Shown piece after piece: positions 25,744 to 33,893 of a DNA stretch of 64,000 bases. The notes below the pieces were generated by a model. It saw only the letters and a list, made by a program, of their open reading frames with translations, had not been told where the DNA came from and ran no database searches. The DNA lies in assembly GCA_963755085.1 (NCBI GenBank), contig CAVWIN010000009.1, positions 22,992-86,991 of the forward strand. Reading direction: 5' to 3'. The translations under genes and the position numbers were made by a program. The number at the start of each line of letters is the position of its first letter. The stretch's first letter is position 1. This DNA is from JACVRM01 sp963755085. Its GTDB lineage: Bacteria; Actinomycetota; Thermoleophilia; Gaiellales; Gaiellaceae.

Positions 25744-26363
25744 CCAAGGGCTCGCGGCTGGAGCTGATAGCAGCGGTCTTGCTCGCGGCCGCGACCGTCG
25801 CGACGGCCTGGAGCGGCTACCAGGCGAGCCGCTGGAACGGCGAGCAGGCGAAGGCGTTCAGCCGGGCAGGGGCGGTACGCGTGGAGTCGGCGAAGGCGGA
25901 CTCGCTCGCGAACACCCACATCGAAGTTGACCTATCGGTGTTCTCGTCCTGGGCCGACGCCGTGGGACACAAGGAGCCCGGTCTGGCAGCGTTCTACGCG
26001 CGGCGCTTTCGCCCGGAGTTCAGGCCGGCGGTGAAGGCGTGGCTGGCGACGAAGCCGTTCACGAATCCGAACGCGCCGCTGTCGCCCTTCCGGATGCCGG
26101 AATACAAGCTCTCGGCCCGAGCGCAGGCCGACCAGCTCGAGGCGGAGGCGGAGGTACTGGCCGCGAAAGGCCGCGCGAACGTCCAGCGGGCGACGAACTA
26201 CGTGCTGGGAGTCGTGCTCTTCGCCTCGGCGCTCTTCTTCGCCGGCATCACGACCAAGTTCGAATCAGCGCGGCTGCGGCAGGCGCTGCTCGCGTTCGGC
26301 GTCCTCGTCTTTCTCGCCACGCTGACCTGGATCGCCACCTTCCCGGTCAGCATCACGGTCTGA
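25740..26363 (+). CDS. Membrane protein of unknown function (DUF4337-like)
   Basis: A 207-residue protein whose start overlaps the DUF4239 stop. An N-terminal helix (LIAAVLLAAATVATAWSGYQ) is followed by W-N-G-E-Q-A-K, a coiled region (about 30-140) and two C-terminal helices (YVLGVVLFASALFFAGITTK; LLAFGVLVFLATLTWIATFP). The early helix plus S-x-W-N-G-x-Q/A-K and the late helix pair resemble DUF4337. Coupling to the DUF4239 gene suggests the two products act in one membrane complex. Confidence 0.7.
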   Translation: MTKGSRLELIAAVLLAAATVATAWSGYQASRWNGEQAKAFSRAGAVRVESAKADSLANTHIEVDLSVFSSWADAVGHKEPGLAAFYARRFRPEFRPAVKAWLATKPFTNPNAPLSPFRMPEYKLSARAQADQLEAEAEVLAAKGRANVQRATNYVLGVVLFASALFFAGITTKFESARLRQALLAFGVLVFLATLTWIATFPVSITV

Positions 26364-26387
26364 GCCTGCCGGCGTCGCAGCGTTCGT

Positions 26388-26445
26388 GTTCACCCGGGTG
26401 AACCGGGCGCGTCGCTCCAACAGGCGCGCGCCTGCTCCCTAACGT
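26388..26445 (+). promoter_or_regulatory. Palindromic promoter site I (CYTH gene)
   Basis: The perfect palindrome GTTCACCCGGGTGAAC lies at 26388-26403, with hexamer TAACGT (26440-26445) 36 bp on. The leader of about 22 nt carries GAAGGAGGA before ATG 26474. Confidence 0.8.
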
Positions 26446-26473
26446 CGGTCGCGAAACCGAAGGAGGACTATCG

Positions 26474-27256
26474 ATGACTTCCACCCTCGCTCCGCCCACA
26501 CTGTCGGACAAGCAGGTCGCGAAGCTGCTCGATGCGATCTCAGAAGCCGACAGCGTGGAGATCAAGCTCACCGTTCCGCTGTCCGATCGCTCGCGGACCG
26601 GCGAGGCCCTCGGCGTCGATCCGCTGGAGGGCCAGCTGCGTCAGGTCTACTTCTTCGATACGCCGGACCTGGCGCTCAACAAGCTCGGCCTCGTCGTGCG
26701 CGCCCGCCGCGTCCAGGGCCGCGGCGACGATTCCGTCGTGAAGCTGCGTCCGGTTGTCCCGGACGAGCTGCCCTCGGACGTGCGCGAATCACCGAACTTC
26801 GGCGTCGAGGTCGACGCCATGCCGGGCGGCGCCTACGTGTGCTCGGGCTCCATGAAGCGTGCGATGGGACCGAAGGAGGTCAAGGACGCCGTGGAGGGCC
26901 GGCAGAAGGTGCGCAAGCTGTTCTCGAAGGAGCAGCGCGCCCTCTACGCGGCCAACGCGCCCGACGGGCTCGCCCTGGAGGACCTAGCGATCCTCGGCCC
27001 GATCATGGTGGTGAAGCTCAAGTTCGCCCCGAAAGCGTTCAAGCGGAAGCTCGTGTCGGAGCTCTGGCTCTACCCCGACAACTCGATGTTGCTGGAGCTC
27101 TCGACCAAGTGCGCTCCGGACGAGGCGTTCCAGGTCGGCACCGAGCTGAAGGTGTTCCTGACGGGCCTCGGCGTCGACCTCTCGGGCGAGCAGGAGACGA
27201 AGACGAAGAAGGCGCTCGAGTTCTACGCGAAGCGGTTGCAGGAGGCCAAGGGGTAG
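26474..27256 (+). CDS. CYTH-like (triphosphate tunnel) domain protein
   Basis: A 260-residue protein with CYTH-type features: N-terminal SVEIKLTVPL (E29-I-K31), then QVYFFDTPDLALNKLGLVVR and ARRV with the Arg pair of the tunnel, and a VVKLKF strand later. Canonical proteins have E-x-E-x-K; here the first Glu is Ser27, so catalysis may differ. Known members are triphosphatases or class IV adenylyl cyclases, and some bind polyphosphate or are inactive. It is transcribed from site I, and the next gene follows after 62 bp. Confidence 0.7.
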   Translation: MTSTLAPPTLSDKQVAKLLDAISEADSVEIKLTVPLSDRSRTGEALGVDPLEGQLRQVYFFDTPDLALNKLGLVVRARRVQGRGDDSVVKLRPVVPDELPSDVRESPNFGVEVDAMPGGAYVCSGSMKRAMGPKEVKDAVEGRQKVRKLFSKEQRALYAANAPDGLALEDLAILGPIMVVKLKFAPKAFKRKLVSELWLYPDNSMLLELSTKCAPDEAFQVGTELKVFLTGLGVDLSGEQETKTKKALEFYAKRLQEAKG

Positions 27257-27318
27257 TGGAAGACAGCCTCCGCGCCGCGCGGCGCGGGGGGACCCAACGA
27301 AGTAGGGAGGTACGAGGG

Positions 27319-27783
27319 ATGAGCACGCAACTGGAAGAGCCGCAGACCTATAACGGGGCGGCGTACCCGGCACAACCGGGCGAGCCCTACGCGGACACGT
27401 ACGAGGACGGGAGCGGTTGGCTCGTCTTCGCGGCCACGGTGCTCGGCATCGCCGGCACGTTCAACGTGATCGACGGCATCGTCGCGCTCTCGAAGTCGTC
27501 GTTCTACGTCAACGACGCGCGGTACGTATTCAGCGACCTGCACACCTGGGGCTTGATCGTGCTGGTCGTCGGCAGCATCCAGATCCTCGCGTCGTTCGCG
27601 ATCATCGGCCGGGCGCAGTGGGCGCGCTGGTTCGGGATCGGCGTGGCGAGCCTGGGCGCGCTCGCCCAGTTCGCGTTCATGCAGAGCTACCCGTTCTGGT
27701 CGCTCACGGCCCTGACGCTGTGCATCCTCGCCGTCTACGGACTGGCTGCACACGGCGGCCGCATCGACCGGGCACAAAAGTAG
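27319..27783 (+). CDS. DUF7144-like small membrane protein
   Basis: A 154-residue protein from ATG 27319 (GGGAGG upstream). A polar N-terminus (about 1-30, rich in Pro/Glu/Tyr) is followed by four membrane helices: GWLVFAATVLGIAGTFNVID, WGLIVLVVGSIQILASFAII, WFGIGVASLGALAQFAFMQS and SLTALTLCILAVYGLAAHGG. The short acidic N-terminus plus G-x-F-N-x-I-D-G-I and R-x-W-A-R-W-F-G patterns fit the actinobacterial DUF7144 group. Function unknown. It is probably in the site-I transcript. Confidence 0.75.
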   Translation: MSTQLEEPQTYNGAAYPAQPGEPYADTYEDGSGWLVFAATVLGIAGTFNVIDGIVALSKSSFYVNDARYVFSDLHTWGLIVLVVGSIQILASFAIIGRAQWARWFGIGVASLGALAQFAFMQSYPFWSLTALTLCILAVYGLAAHGGRIDRAQK

Positions 27784-27799
27784 GCACGAGCGGTTCACC

Positions 27800-27830
27800 C
27801 GAGGCGAGCGCCGACACGGCGCTCGCCTCG
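27800..27830 (+). terminator. Terminator-like hairpin after the DUF7144-like gene
   Basis: A perfect 14-bp stem (CGAGGCGAGCGCCG and complement) with a 3-nt loop lies 16 bp after the stop at 27783. No T-tract follows. Confidence 0.65.
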
Positions 27831-27950
27831 AACAGCAGCCGTTCACGGTCACCCGCGCAGACGCGAATCGACCACACGGCCGGAATCGTTGCCCTCTGCC
27901 AGCGCCTCGTGGCGTCGCTCGTGGATCGCGCGTGGGCACGCCGACACGTA

Positions 27951-27980
27951 GACCGCGCGCCGGGGAGGCGGCGCGCGGTC
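27951..27980 (-). terminator. Terminator-like hairpin downstream of the 28 kb small membrane gene
   Basis: A 12-bp stem (GACCGCGCGCCG and complement) with a 6-nt GGGAGG loop lies about 45 bp beyond the stop at 28024 in the minus direction. It would end the site-J transcript. No T-tract. Confidence 0.5.
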
Positions 27981-28023
27981 GGATCCTTCGCGTGGACTGC
28001 GGGCCGAGGCCCGCGGTCTGCGG

Positions 28024-28200
28024 CTAGTACGTCGCGGCCGTCGGGGCCGCCGGCCGCATGAACGCGCCGAAGATCCAGAGGATCGGGAAGAAGATCCCGA
28101 AGAAGAACAGCCAGCCGTGGCCGTTCCGAATGGTCATGACCCCCAGCGTCACCGCAAGGATGATCCAGAGGATGCCGCCGAATCCGATTGCCCACCACAT
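28024..28200 (-). CDS. Small membrane protein, near-identical paralogue of 10383-10553
   Basis: A 58-residue protein from ATG 28200 with GGGAGGG upstream. It has the same two-helix hairpin as the 10.4 kb copy (FGGILWIILAVTLGVMTIRN, GHGWLFFFGIFFPILWIFGA), with differences mainly at the two ends. It follows the Gly/Pro-repeat microprotein gene by 114 bp on the same strand and may share its promoter (site J). Function unknown. Confidence 0.7.
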   Translation of the reverse strand: MWWAIGFGGILWIILAVTLGVMTIRNGHGWLFFFGIFFPILWIFGAFMRPAAPTAATY

Positions 28201-28314
28201 GATGCCCTCCCGTTCGTAGAAGTTTTTTTGTGTATCCGTGACGATCGTTGCGCCCGGGGCCTCAAGTGCCATCGGGGTAAAACCCCCACTAGGCCGGGGC
28301 GCGTCCGCGTCCCT

Positions 28315-28431
28315 CTAGCGACCTGGTCCAGGCCGCCCGGGCCCTCTGGGTCCCGGGCCGGCCGGTCCCGGCCCCACAGGTCCGGGCCCCACAGGTCCCG
28401 GGCGGCCAGGGCCTCTTGGTCCTCTCGGCAT
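28315..28431 (-). CDS. Gly/Pro-repeat microprotein (38 aa)
   Basis: Not found by length, but well supported: the ATG at 28431 is preceded by AGAGGAGGTGG, one of the best SD sequences in the window, and the transcript can start at site J. The product begins MPRGPRGPGRPGPVGPGP and continues in the same style to PGPGR at the end. It consists almost entirely of Gly and Pro with interspersed Arg, Val and one Ala, in a collagen-like (G-P-x) rhythm. No signal peptide or membrane helix. Function unknown; it could form a polyproline-type structure or bind nucleic acid or lipid through its Arg residues. Confidence 0.6.
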   Translation of the reverse strand: MPRGPRGPGRPGPVGPGPVGPGPAGPGPRGPGRPGPGR

Positions 28432-28508
28432 GTTCTCCACCTCCTCTGTCGAATCAACGGCGGCTCGCTCAGTAGGCCTGGGTGAGCCGGACAAGAAACC
28501 TCGGCATC

Positions 28509-28566
28509 AGGTTGTCACCCGGCCGGATGCTGGACGCATTGCCTCGCCTTGTTCACCCGGGTGATT
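28509..28566 (-). promoter_or_regulatory. Palindromic promoter site J (Gly/Pro microprotein gene)
   Basis: GTTCACCCGGGTGATT lies at 28551-28566. On the minus strand CAACCT (28509-28514) is 36 bp on. On the plus strand the same spacing gives CCGGTG, which does not fit, so the site points to the microprotein gene at 28431, with a leader of about 71 nt. The remaining stretch 28432-28756 holds no other supportable gene. Confidence 0.65.
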
Positions 28567-28756
28567 GGTGACTGGCTCCCGCCACCGTTCCCCGCCCCGT
28601 GTCCGGTGCCGCCCCAGCGCTTTCATCCCTTCCGGGTGACCGCGTTGCGAAGGTGCCTCAATACGCTGGCCGGGAGAAGGCTTCGGCGCCCGTCACGCGC
28701 CGAGGCGGGCGGCCGGTGGTGCGGTCGCGAGTGCACGGTTGGGAGAAGGGAGCCCA

Positions 28757-29210
28757 ATGTCCCCGGCACGAAAGAGCACTCCGGATCGCGGGCAGATCGC
28801 GACCACAGGCAATTCGCGGCGCGCAAGGCGAACCAGCACTACGACCGAGGCGTTCTTCGACGAGCTCGCGTCCCGCGGCCACGAGCCGCTGCTCCGCAGG
28901 GCGACCGGCACGGCCCGTTTCGACCTCGTCGACGGGAGCCGCACCGAGCGCTGGCTGCTCACCATCGAAGAAGGGCGAGATCGCGGTGTCACGAAGGAAC
29001 GCACACGCCGACTGCGTCCTGCGCGCAGACAAGGCGGCGTTCGACCGGCTCGTCGCCGGCAAGCAGAACATGGTGGCAGCAGTGCTGCGTGGAGACGCGG
29101 CCCTGATGGGCGACATGAAACTGCTCGTGCTCGTCCAGCGCCTCTTTCCACGACCTTCACGCCGGCGAGCGCAACGAGCGCGGCCAGGCTCTGCAAGGAG
29201 GAAGCGATGA
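28757..29210 (+). pseudogene. SCP2-type sterol-carrier-like protein, frameshifted
   Basis: The first half from ATG 28757 (GAGAAGGGAG upstream) reads TEAFFDELASRGHEPLLRRA and TGTARFDLVDGSRTERWLLT. The second half in another frame reads KKGEIAVSRRNAHADCVLRA, DKAAFDRLVAGKQNMVAAVL and GDMKLLVLVQRLFP. Together they make one SCP2 domain of about 130 residues. The frames join near 28967 by one surplus base (span 454 nt, 3n+1). Curiously the first frame reads on without a stop into the debranching enzyme downstream. Known SCP2 proteins bind lipids. Either decayed or a base-call error. Confidence 0.7.
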
Positions 29211-31255
29211 GCGACGACATCGTCAAGATCCTCGACGGCAACACGTTCGTCGTCAGTGACACACGCGGCGATATCGAGGCGTCACCGACCGATCCGACCG
29301 GCCTCTTCTCGTTCGACACGCGCTTTCTCTCGAAGTGGGTCCTGACGATCAACGGGGAGCGGATGAATCCGCTCTCGGTCGACGACCTTCAGTACTACGA
29401 GACACGCTTCTTCCTGGTACCCGGCACCGGCACGGTCTACATCGACGCGAAGCTGTCCGTGATCCGGCGGCGCGCCGTCGGCGCCGGCTTCCACGAGGAC
29501 CTGACGATCCTCAACCATGACGACGAGCCCGTCGAGCTCAACGTCCGTCTCGATGCGGGCTGCGACTTCGCGGACCTGTTCGAGGTGAAGGACGCGCTCG
29601 AGAAGAAGGGGAAGTACTCGGCGACGGCCGACGCCGGGCGGCTGGTGCTCTCGTACAACCGGGGCACCTACGGCCGCGCGACCGCGATCTCGGCGTCGGA
29701 GCCGGCACGCCTCGACAAGAACGGCCTCACGTTCAAGATCGGCATCGCCCCCCACGGCAGGTGGAGCACGCGGCTCGACGTCGTCACGGAGACTCTCGGA
29801 GGCGGAGACATCCGGCAAGAGATCGCCGCTGCGAAGCGCTCGCCGGCGCGCATGCGCCGCAACCTGGACACCTGGATCGCCGACGCGCCCGGTCTGGAGT
29901 GCGACTGGGATCCGCTGAAGGCGACGTACAACCGCAGCCTCGTCGATCTGGCCGCGCTGCGCTTCTCGCCGCTCATCGCCGGGGGACGCAGCCTTCCCGC
30001 TGCGGGGCTTCCCTGGTTCATGACGATGTTCGGGCGGGACAGCATCCTGACCAGCCTGCAGGCGCTTCCGTTCACATCCGAGCTGGCCGCGACAACACTG
30101 CTCGCGCTCGGCGACTGGCAAGGCGTCGGCCTGGACGACTTCCGCGACGAGGACCCCGGCCGGATCCTCCACGAGATGCGCTACGGCGAGCTGACCGCCT
30201 TCGAGGAGCGCCCGCACTCGCCCTACTACGGCTCCGTCGACGCGACGCCGCTCTACGTCGTCCTGCTCGACGAGTACGAGCGCTGGACGGGCGACCGCGC
30301 GCTCGTCCGCAACCTCGAGGGCGAGGCGCGGGCCGCGCTCAACTGGATCGACGAGTACGCGGACCTGCAGGGGAACGGCTACATCGCCTACAAGCGTCGC
30401 AACGAGAAGACGGGGCTCGAGAACCAGTGCTGGAAGGACTCCTGGGACTCGATCTCCTTCCGCGACGGCCGGTTGCCGGGCTTCCCACGCGCCACCTGCG
30501 AGCTCCAGGGGTATGCGTACGACGCAAAGCTGCGCGCGGCGCGCCTGGCACGGCTCGTCTGGAATGACCCGGAGTTCGCCGACAGGCTCGAGAAGGAAGC
30601 CGCCGATCTCAAGCGCCGCTTCAACCGCGACTACTGGGTCGCCGACGGCGGGTACTTCGCGCTCGCGCTCGACGAGGAGGGCAAGCAGGTCGACGCGCTC
30701 TCGTCGAACAACGGCCATCTGCTCTGGAGCGGCATCGTCGACAAGTCCAAGGCGAAGGCTGTCGCGCGGCACCTGCTCGGGCCGCGGCTCTTCTCCGGCT
30801 GGGGCGTGCGTACGCTGGCAGAGGGCGAGGGCCGCTACAACCCGATCGGGTACCACACGGGAACCGTCTGGCCGTTCGACAACTCGTTCATCGCGTGGGG
30901 CCTCCGGCGGTACGGGTTCAAGGAGGAGGCCGCCGTGATCGCGGCCGGCATCCTCGATGCGGCGCAATTCTTCGACGGGCGCCTGCCCGAGGCGTTCGGC
31001 GGCTACGAACGCGCCGAGACGATGTACCCGGTGCAGTACCCGACCGCCTGCAGTCCACAGGCCTGGTCGACCGGCGCGCCGCTCCTGCTGCTGCGGACGA
31101 TGCTCGGTCTCGAGCCGCAGGGCGAGCACCTGCTCGTCGACCCGGCGCTTCCCAGCGCGATCGGCCATCTGGAGCTGCTCGACATTCCCGGCCGGTGGGG
31201 GCGGATCGACGCCTTCGGACGCGGGCGCGTCGACGTGGCACAGACAGGACGGTGA
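29207..31255 (+). CDS. Glycogen debranching enzyme (amylo-alpha-1,6-glucosidase family)
   Basis: A 682-residue protein from ATG 29207 with AAGGAGGAAG upstream. The N-terminal beta-rich domain (about 1-200: ILDGNTFVVSDTRGDI, GLFSFDTRFLSKWVLTING) is the GDE_N_bis type. The C-terminal (alpha/alpha)6 glucosidase domain (about 240-680) carries AAGLPWFMTMFGRDSILTSL, NQCWKDSWDSISFRDG, LLWSGIVD, YHTGTVWPFDNSFIAWGLRR and a terminal SPQAWSTGAPLLLLR. The pattern matches bacterial debranching-type amylo-1,6-glucosidases. It removes side-chain glucose from glycogen or related glucans in the cytosol. A G6PD-like tail fragment overlaps its end. Confidence 0.85.
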   Translation: MSDDIVKILDGNTFVVSDTRGDIEASPTDPTGLFSFDTRFLSKWVLTINGERMNPLSVDDLQYYETRFFLVPGTGTVYIDAKLSVIRRRAVGAGFHEDLTILNHDDEPVELNVRLDAGCDFADLFEVKDALEKKGKYSATADAGRLVLSYNRGTYGRATAISASEPARLDKNGLTFKIGIAPHGRWSTRLDVVTETLGGGDIRQEIAAAKRSPARMRRNLDTWIADAPGLECDWDPLKATYNRSLVDLAALRFSPLIAGGRSLPAAGLPWFMTMFGRDSILTSLQALPFTSELAATTLLALGDWQGVGLDDFRDEDPGRILHEMRYGELTAFEERPHSPYYGSVDATPLYVVLLDEYERWTGDRALVRNLEGEARAALNWIDEYADLQGNGYIAYKRRNEKTGLENQCWKDSWDSISFRDGRLPGFPRATCELQGYAYDAKLRAARLARLVWNDPEFADRLEKEAADLKRRFNRDYWVADGGYFALALDEEGKQVDALSSNNGHLLWSGIVDKSKAKAVARHLLGPRLFSGWGVRTLAEGEGRYNPIGYHTGTVWPFDNSFIAWGLRRYGFKEEAAVIAAGILDAAQFFDGRLPEAFGGYERAETMYPVQYPTACSPQAWSTGAPLLLLRTMLGLEPQGEHLLVDPALPSAIGHLELLDIPGRWGRIDAFGRGRVDVAQTGR

Positions 31256-31347
31256 TCGGCAAGCCGCTGTTCGACGAGCCGCCGCCGGCTCATGCCTTCG
31301 CCCAGGGCACGTGGGGGCCGGAGGACACCAACGGATTCGCAAAGTGA
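31252..31347 (+). pseudogene. Possible glucose-6-phosphate dehydrogenase C-terminal relic
   Basis: A 31-codon frame starts at GTG 31252, overlapping the debranching-enzyme stop. Its product ends with PPAHAFAQGTWGPEDTNGF. The x-Y/F-x-x-G-T/S-W-G-P-x-x-A/T block closely resembles the extreme C-terminus of Zwf proteins. Nothing of the rest of the enzyme is present nearby, so this would be a short remnant of a lost zwf gene next to other sugar-metabolism genes. The assignment rests on one short motif. Confidence 0.45.
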
Positions 31348-31357
31348 GGTGGCAACG

Positions 31358-33194
31358 ATGAAGGTGATCATCATCGGCGGCGTCGCCGGGGGCGCGTCGT
31401 GCGCGGCGCGCCTGCGCCGGCTCGACGAGCAGGCGGAGATCCTGATGGTGGAGCGCGGGCCGTACGTCTCGTACGCGAACTGCGGGCTGCCCTACCGCGT
31501 CGGCGGCGTGATCGAGCACGAGGCGGACCTGCTGGTCGCAAACGAGCAGCTGTTCCGCGAGCATTTCGCGGTCGACTGCCGGACCGGCTGCGAGGCGATC
31601 GGGATTTCGCCCGCGGACAGGACGGTGCAGCTGTGCGACGTCGCAAGCGGCAAGGTGACGACAGAGTCATACGACAAGCTCGTACTGTCACCCGGCGCGG
31701 CTTCGATCCATCCGCCCCTGCCCGGCATCGACCTTCCCGGCATCTTCCAGGTGAGGACCGTCCCCGACGCGCGCGAGATCCGTGAATGGATTGAGCGAGG
31801 AACGAGCTTCCTGACCGGGATGGGAAAGTACTCGGGGTTCCAGATCGCGCGCCCGCGCATGCGGGCCGTCGTCGTCGGCGGCGGGTTCATCGGTCTCGAG
31901 ATGGCGGAGAACCTCACCCGCCGCGGCTTCCACGTGACCGTCGTGGAGATGGCGGATCAGGTCCTCGCGCCGCTCGATTGGGAGTACGGGCGCCTCGTCG
32001 CGGAGTTCCTCGAGCTTCACGGCGTCCACGTCGCGCTCGAGGACGGCGTCGCGGGCTTCGCGCAGGCCGACGACGGCTCGCTCGAAGTCTCGACGCAGTC
32101 CGGCAAGTCCCATCCCGCGGACATCGTGATTCTCGCGCTCGGCGTGCGGCCCGATACGACGCTCGCGCGCATGGCCGGGATCGAGATCGGCGAGCTCGGC
32201 GGGATCCGCGTCGACGGGCAGATGCGGACGAGCGATCCCGACATCTTCGCCGTCGGCGACGCCGTCGAGGTCAAGGACTTCGTCACCGGCGAGTGGAGCC
32301 TGATCGCGCTCGCCGGCCCGGCGAACCGGCAGGCCCGCATTGCGGCAGACGTGATCGCGGGACGCGACTCGCGGTTCCGCGGCACGCAGGGCACCGCCAT
32401 CGTCGAGCTCTTCGGCGCTGCAGTTGCCTGGACGGGCGCGAGCGAGAAGACGCTCGAGCGCCTGGGCGACACCGACTTCGAGAAGATCTATCTCTATCCA
32501 AACTCGCACGCGGGCTACTACCCGGGCGCGAAGCCGATCGCGATGAAGGTGCATCTTCCGGAAGTCGGACGGACGCGTGCTCGGAGCGCAGGCCGCCGGC
32601 GAGGACGGTGTGGACAAGCGGATCAGCGACCTTGCCTTCGCGATCCAGATGGGTGCGACGGTCTACGACCTCGAGCAGGTCGAGCTCTGCTACGCCCCTC
32701 CGTTCGGCAGCGCGAAAGATCCGATCAACTTCGCCGGGATGGTCGCCGCCGGCGTGCTCCGCGGTGACATGCCGCTGAGCCATTGGGACGACTGTCGACG
32801 GCGCCTTCCTGCTCGACGTGCGCGAGCCGTTCGAGCTCGCGGTGGAGGAGGTCACCGACGCGGTCAACATCCCGATGGGCGAGCTACGCTCGCGGCTCGG
32901 CGAGCTGCCGCGCGACCGGGAGATCCTCGTCCTCTGCCGCTCCGGCCAGCGCGCCTACACCGCGGCGCGCTGCCTGTCCAGAACGGATTCGACGCGAGAG
33001 TCGTCTCGGGCGGGATGCTCTCGCACGCGATCCTCGCGCCGAGCGCGAAGGAGCTCGCGTCGACAGCCGGCGTGACGGAACAGAGGCCTCGTGTACCGGC
33101 TGGTGGCGGATGTAACGGTGCTGGCTGGCGGAGCCGTGCCGAAGAAACCTCACTGGGTGGCGCGACGTCGCCGCGTAGCATCGGACACCGGTGA
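31358..33194 (+). pseudogene. CoA-disulfide reductase-like flavoenzyme with rhodanese domain, three frameshifts
   Basis: The first frame from ATG 31358 gives an FAD/NAD(P)-dependent reductase: KVIIIGGVAGGASCAARLRR (FAD dinucleotide site), SYANCGLPYRVGG (redox Cys43 in the CoADR context), RAVVVGGGFIGLEMAENLTR (NAD site) and DIFAVGDAVEV. At about 32565 it jumps to GRVLGAQAAGEDGVDKRISD in a second frame, and at about 32790 to GAFLLDVREPFELAVEEVTD and LCRSGQRAYTAARCL, a rhodanese with the active Cys, in a third frame. At about 32977 it returns to NGFDARVVSGGMLSHAILAP and ends at 33194, overlapping the next start. Intact homologues form a single CoADR-rhodanese chain. Confidence 0.75.
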
Positions 33195-33763
33195 CCTGGG
33201 CTGCAAGAATCGCGTCCGTGCGCGAAGCGCAGCTCGAGGACTTCGGATCGGGGCTCACGCCCGTGACCCAGGGCTGGTTCGTCGTCAACGTGCGCGACGC
33301 CGAGTGGTGGTTCGCGGAGAGGAGGGGCGCGAGGTGCGCCTTCGAGAACGAGTACGGCGATCCGCCGGTCGAGTTCGACCAGCTCGGGATCAACGTCACC
33401 GTCCTGGAGCCGGGACAGACGAGCCTCTACCACGCCGAATCGAACCAGGAGGCGTTCCTCGTCCTTTCAGGGGAGTGCGCGCTGCTCGTCGAGCACGAGG
33501 AGCGACGCCTGCGGCCCTGGGACTTCTTCCACGCTCCTCCGTGGACCGAGCACGCCTTCGTCGGCGCCGGCGACGGGCCCTGTGTCATCCTGATGGTCGG
33601 TTCGCGCTCCGGCCCGGGAGTGCACTACCCGGCGTCGGAGCTCGCGGCGCGCTACGGGGCGAGTGTGGCGGAGGAGACCTCCGACTGGAGGCAGGCATAC
33701 GCGACGGTCGAGCGGTTCCGGCGAGAGCGTCCGCCGAACCGAGCTCGTCTGCCCTGGGCGTAG
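33191..33763 (+). CDS. Cupin-domain protein
   Basis: A 190-residue protein starting with GTG 33191, which overlaps the preceding stop. The cupin barrel is seen as GINVTVLEPGQTSLYHAESN with the first metal motif (H-x-x-x-x-Q/E-A-F-L-V-L), followed by LLVEHEERRLRPWDFFHAPP and the second motif with H-A-F (PPWTEHAFVGAGDGPCVILM). His and Glu residues expected to bind a metal are present. The substrate is unknown. It may be translationally coupled to the reductase gene upstream. Confidence 0.75.
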   Translation: MTWAARIASVREAQLEDFGSGLTPVTQGWFVVNVRDAEWWFAERRGARCAFENEYGDPPVEFDQLGINVTVLEPGQTSLYHAESNQEAFLVLSGECALLVEHEERRLRPWDFFHAPPWTEHAFVGAGDGPCVILMVGSRSGPGVHYPASELAARYGASVAEETSDWRQAYATVERFRRERPPNRARLPWA

Positions 33764-33893
33764 ATTCCTCAGGCGTCAGTCGCGAACATTGGCCCAGGCG
33801 AGGCTCCTGTCGTTTGGCTCGCCGTGAGCTAAGGCGTAGGGTCGTCTGCCGGGCGGCTCGTCGTGCCCGCCAGCGTCAGGAGAGGAAACGGCC

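Noticed and set aside
27793..27808. Half-site GTTCACCC after the DUF7144-like gene
   Set aside because: Only one arm is present, no fitting hexamer exists in either direction, and the position overlaps a terminator hairpin.
28739..31255. Apparent 838-codon fusion of the SCP2-like N-terminus with the debranching enzyme
   Set aside because: The second half of the SCP2 domain lies in another frame, and the enzyme has its own SD and ATG at 29207. The in-frame read-through is accidental.
29282..31564. Very long open frame antisense to the debranching enzyme
   Set aside because: It is a GC-bias artefact: Arg/Glu-rich low-complexity translation, no start signal, opposite a clear enzyme. The same holds for long frames opposite SulP, the LAL regulators and the GH65 gene.
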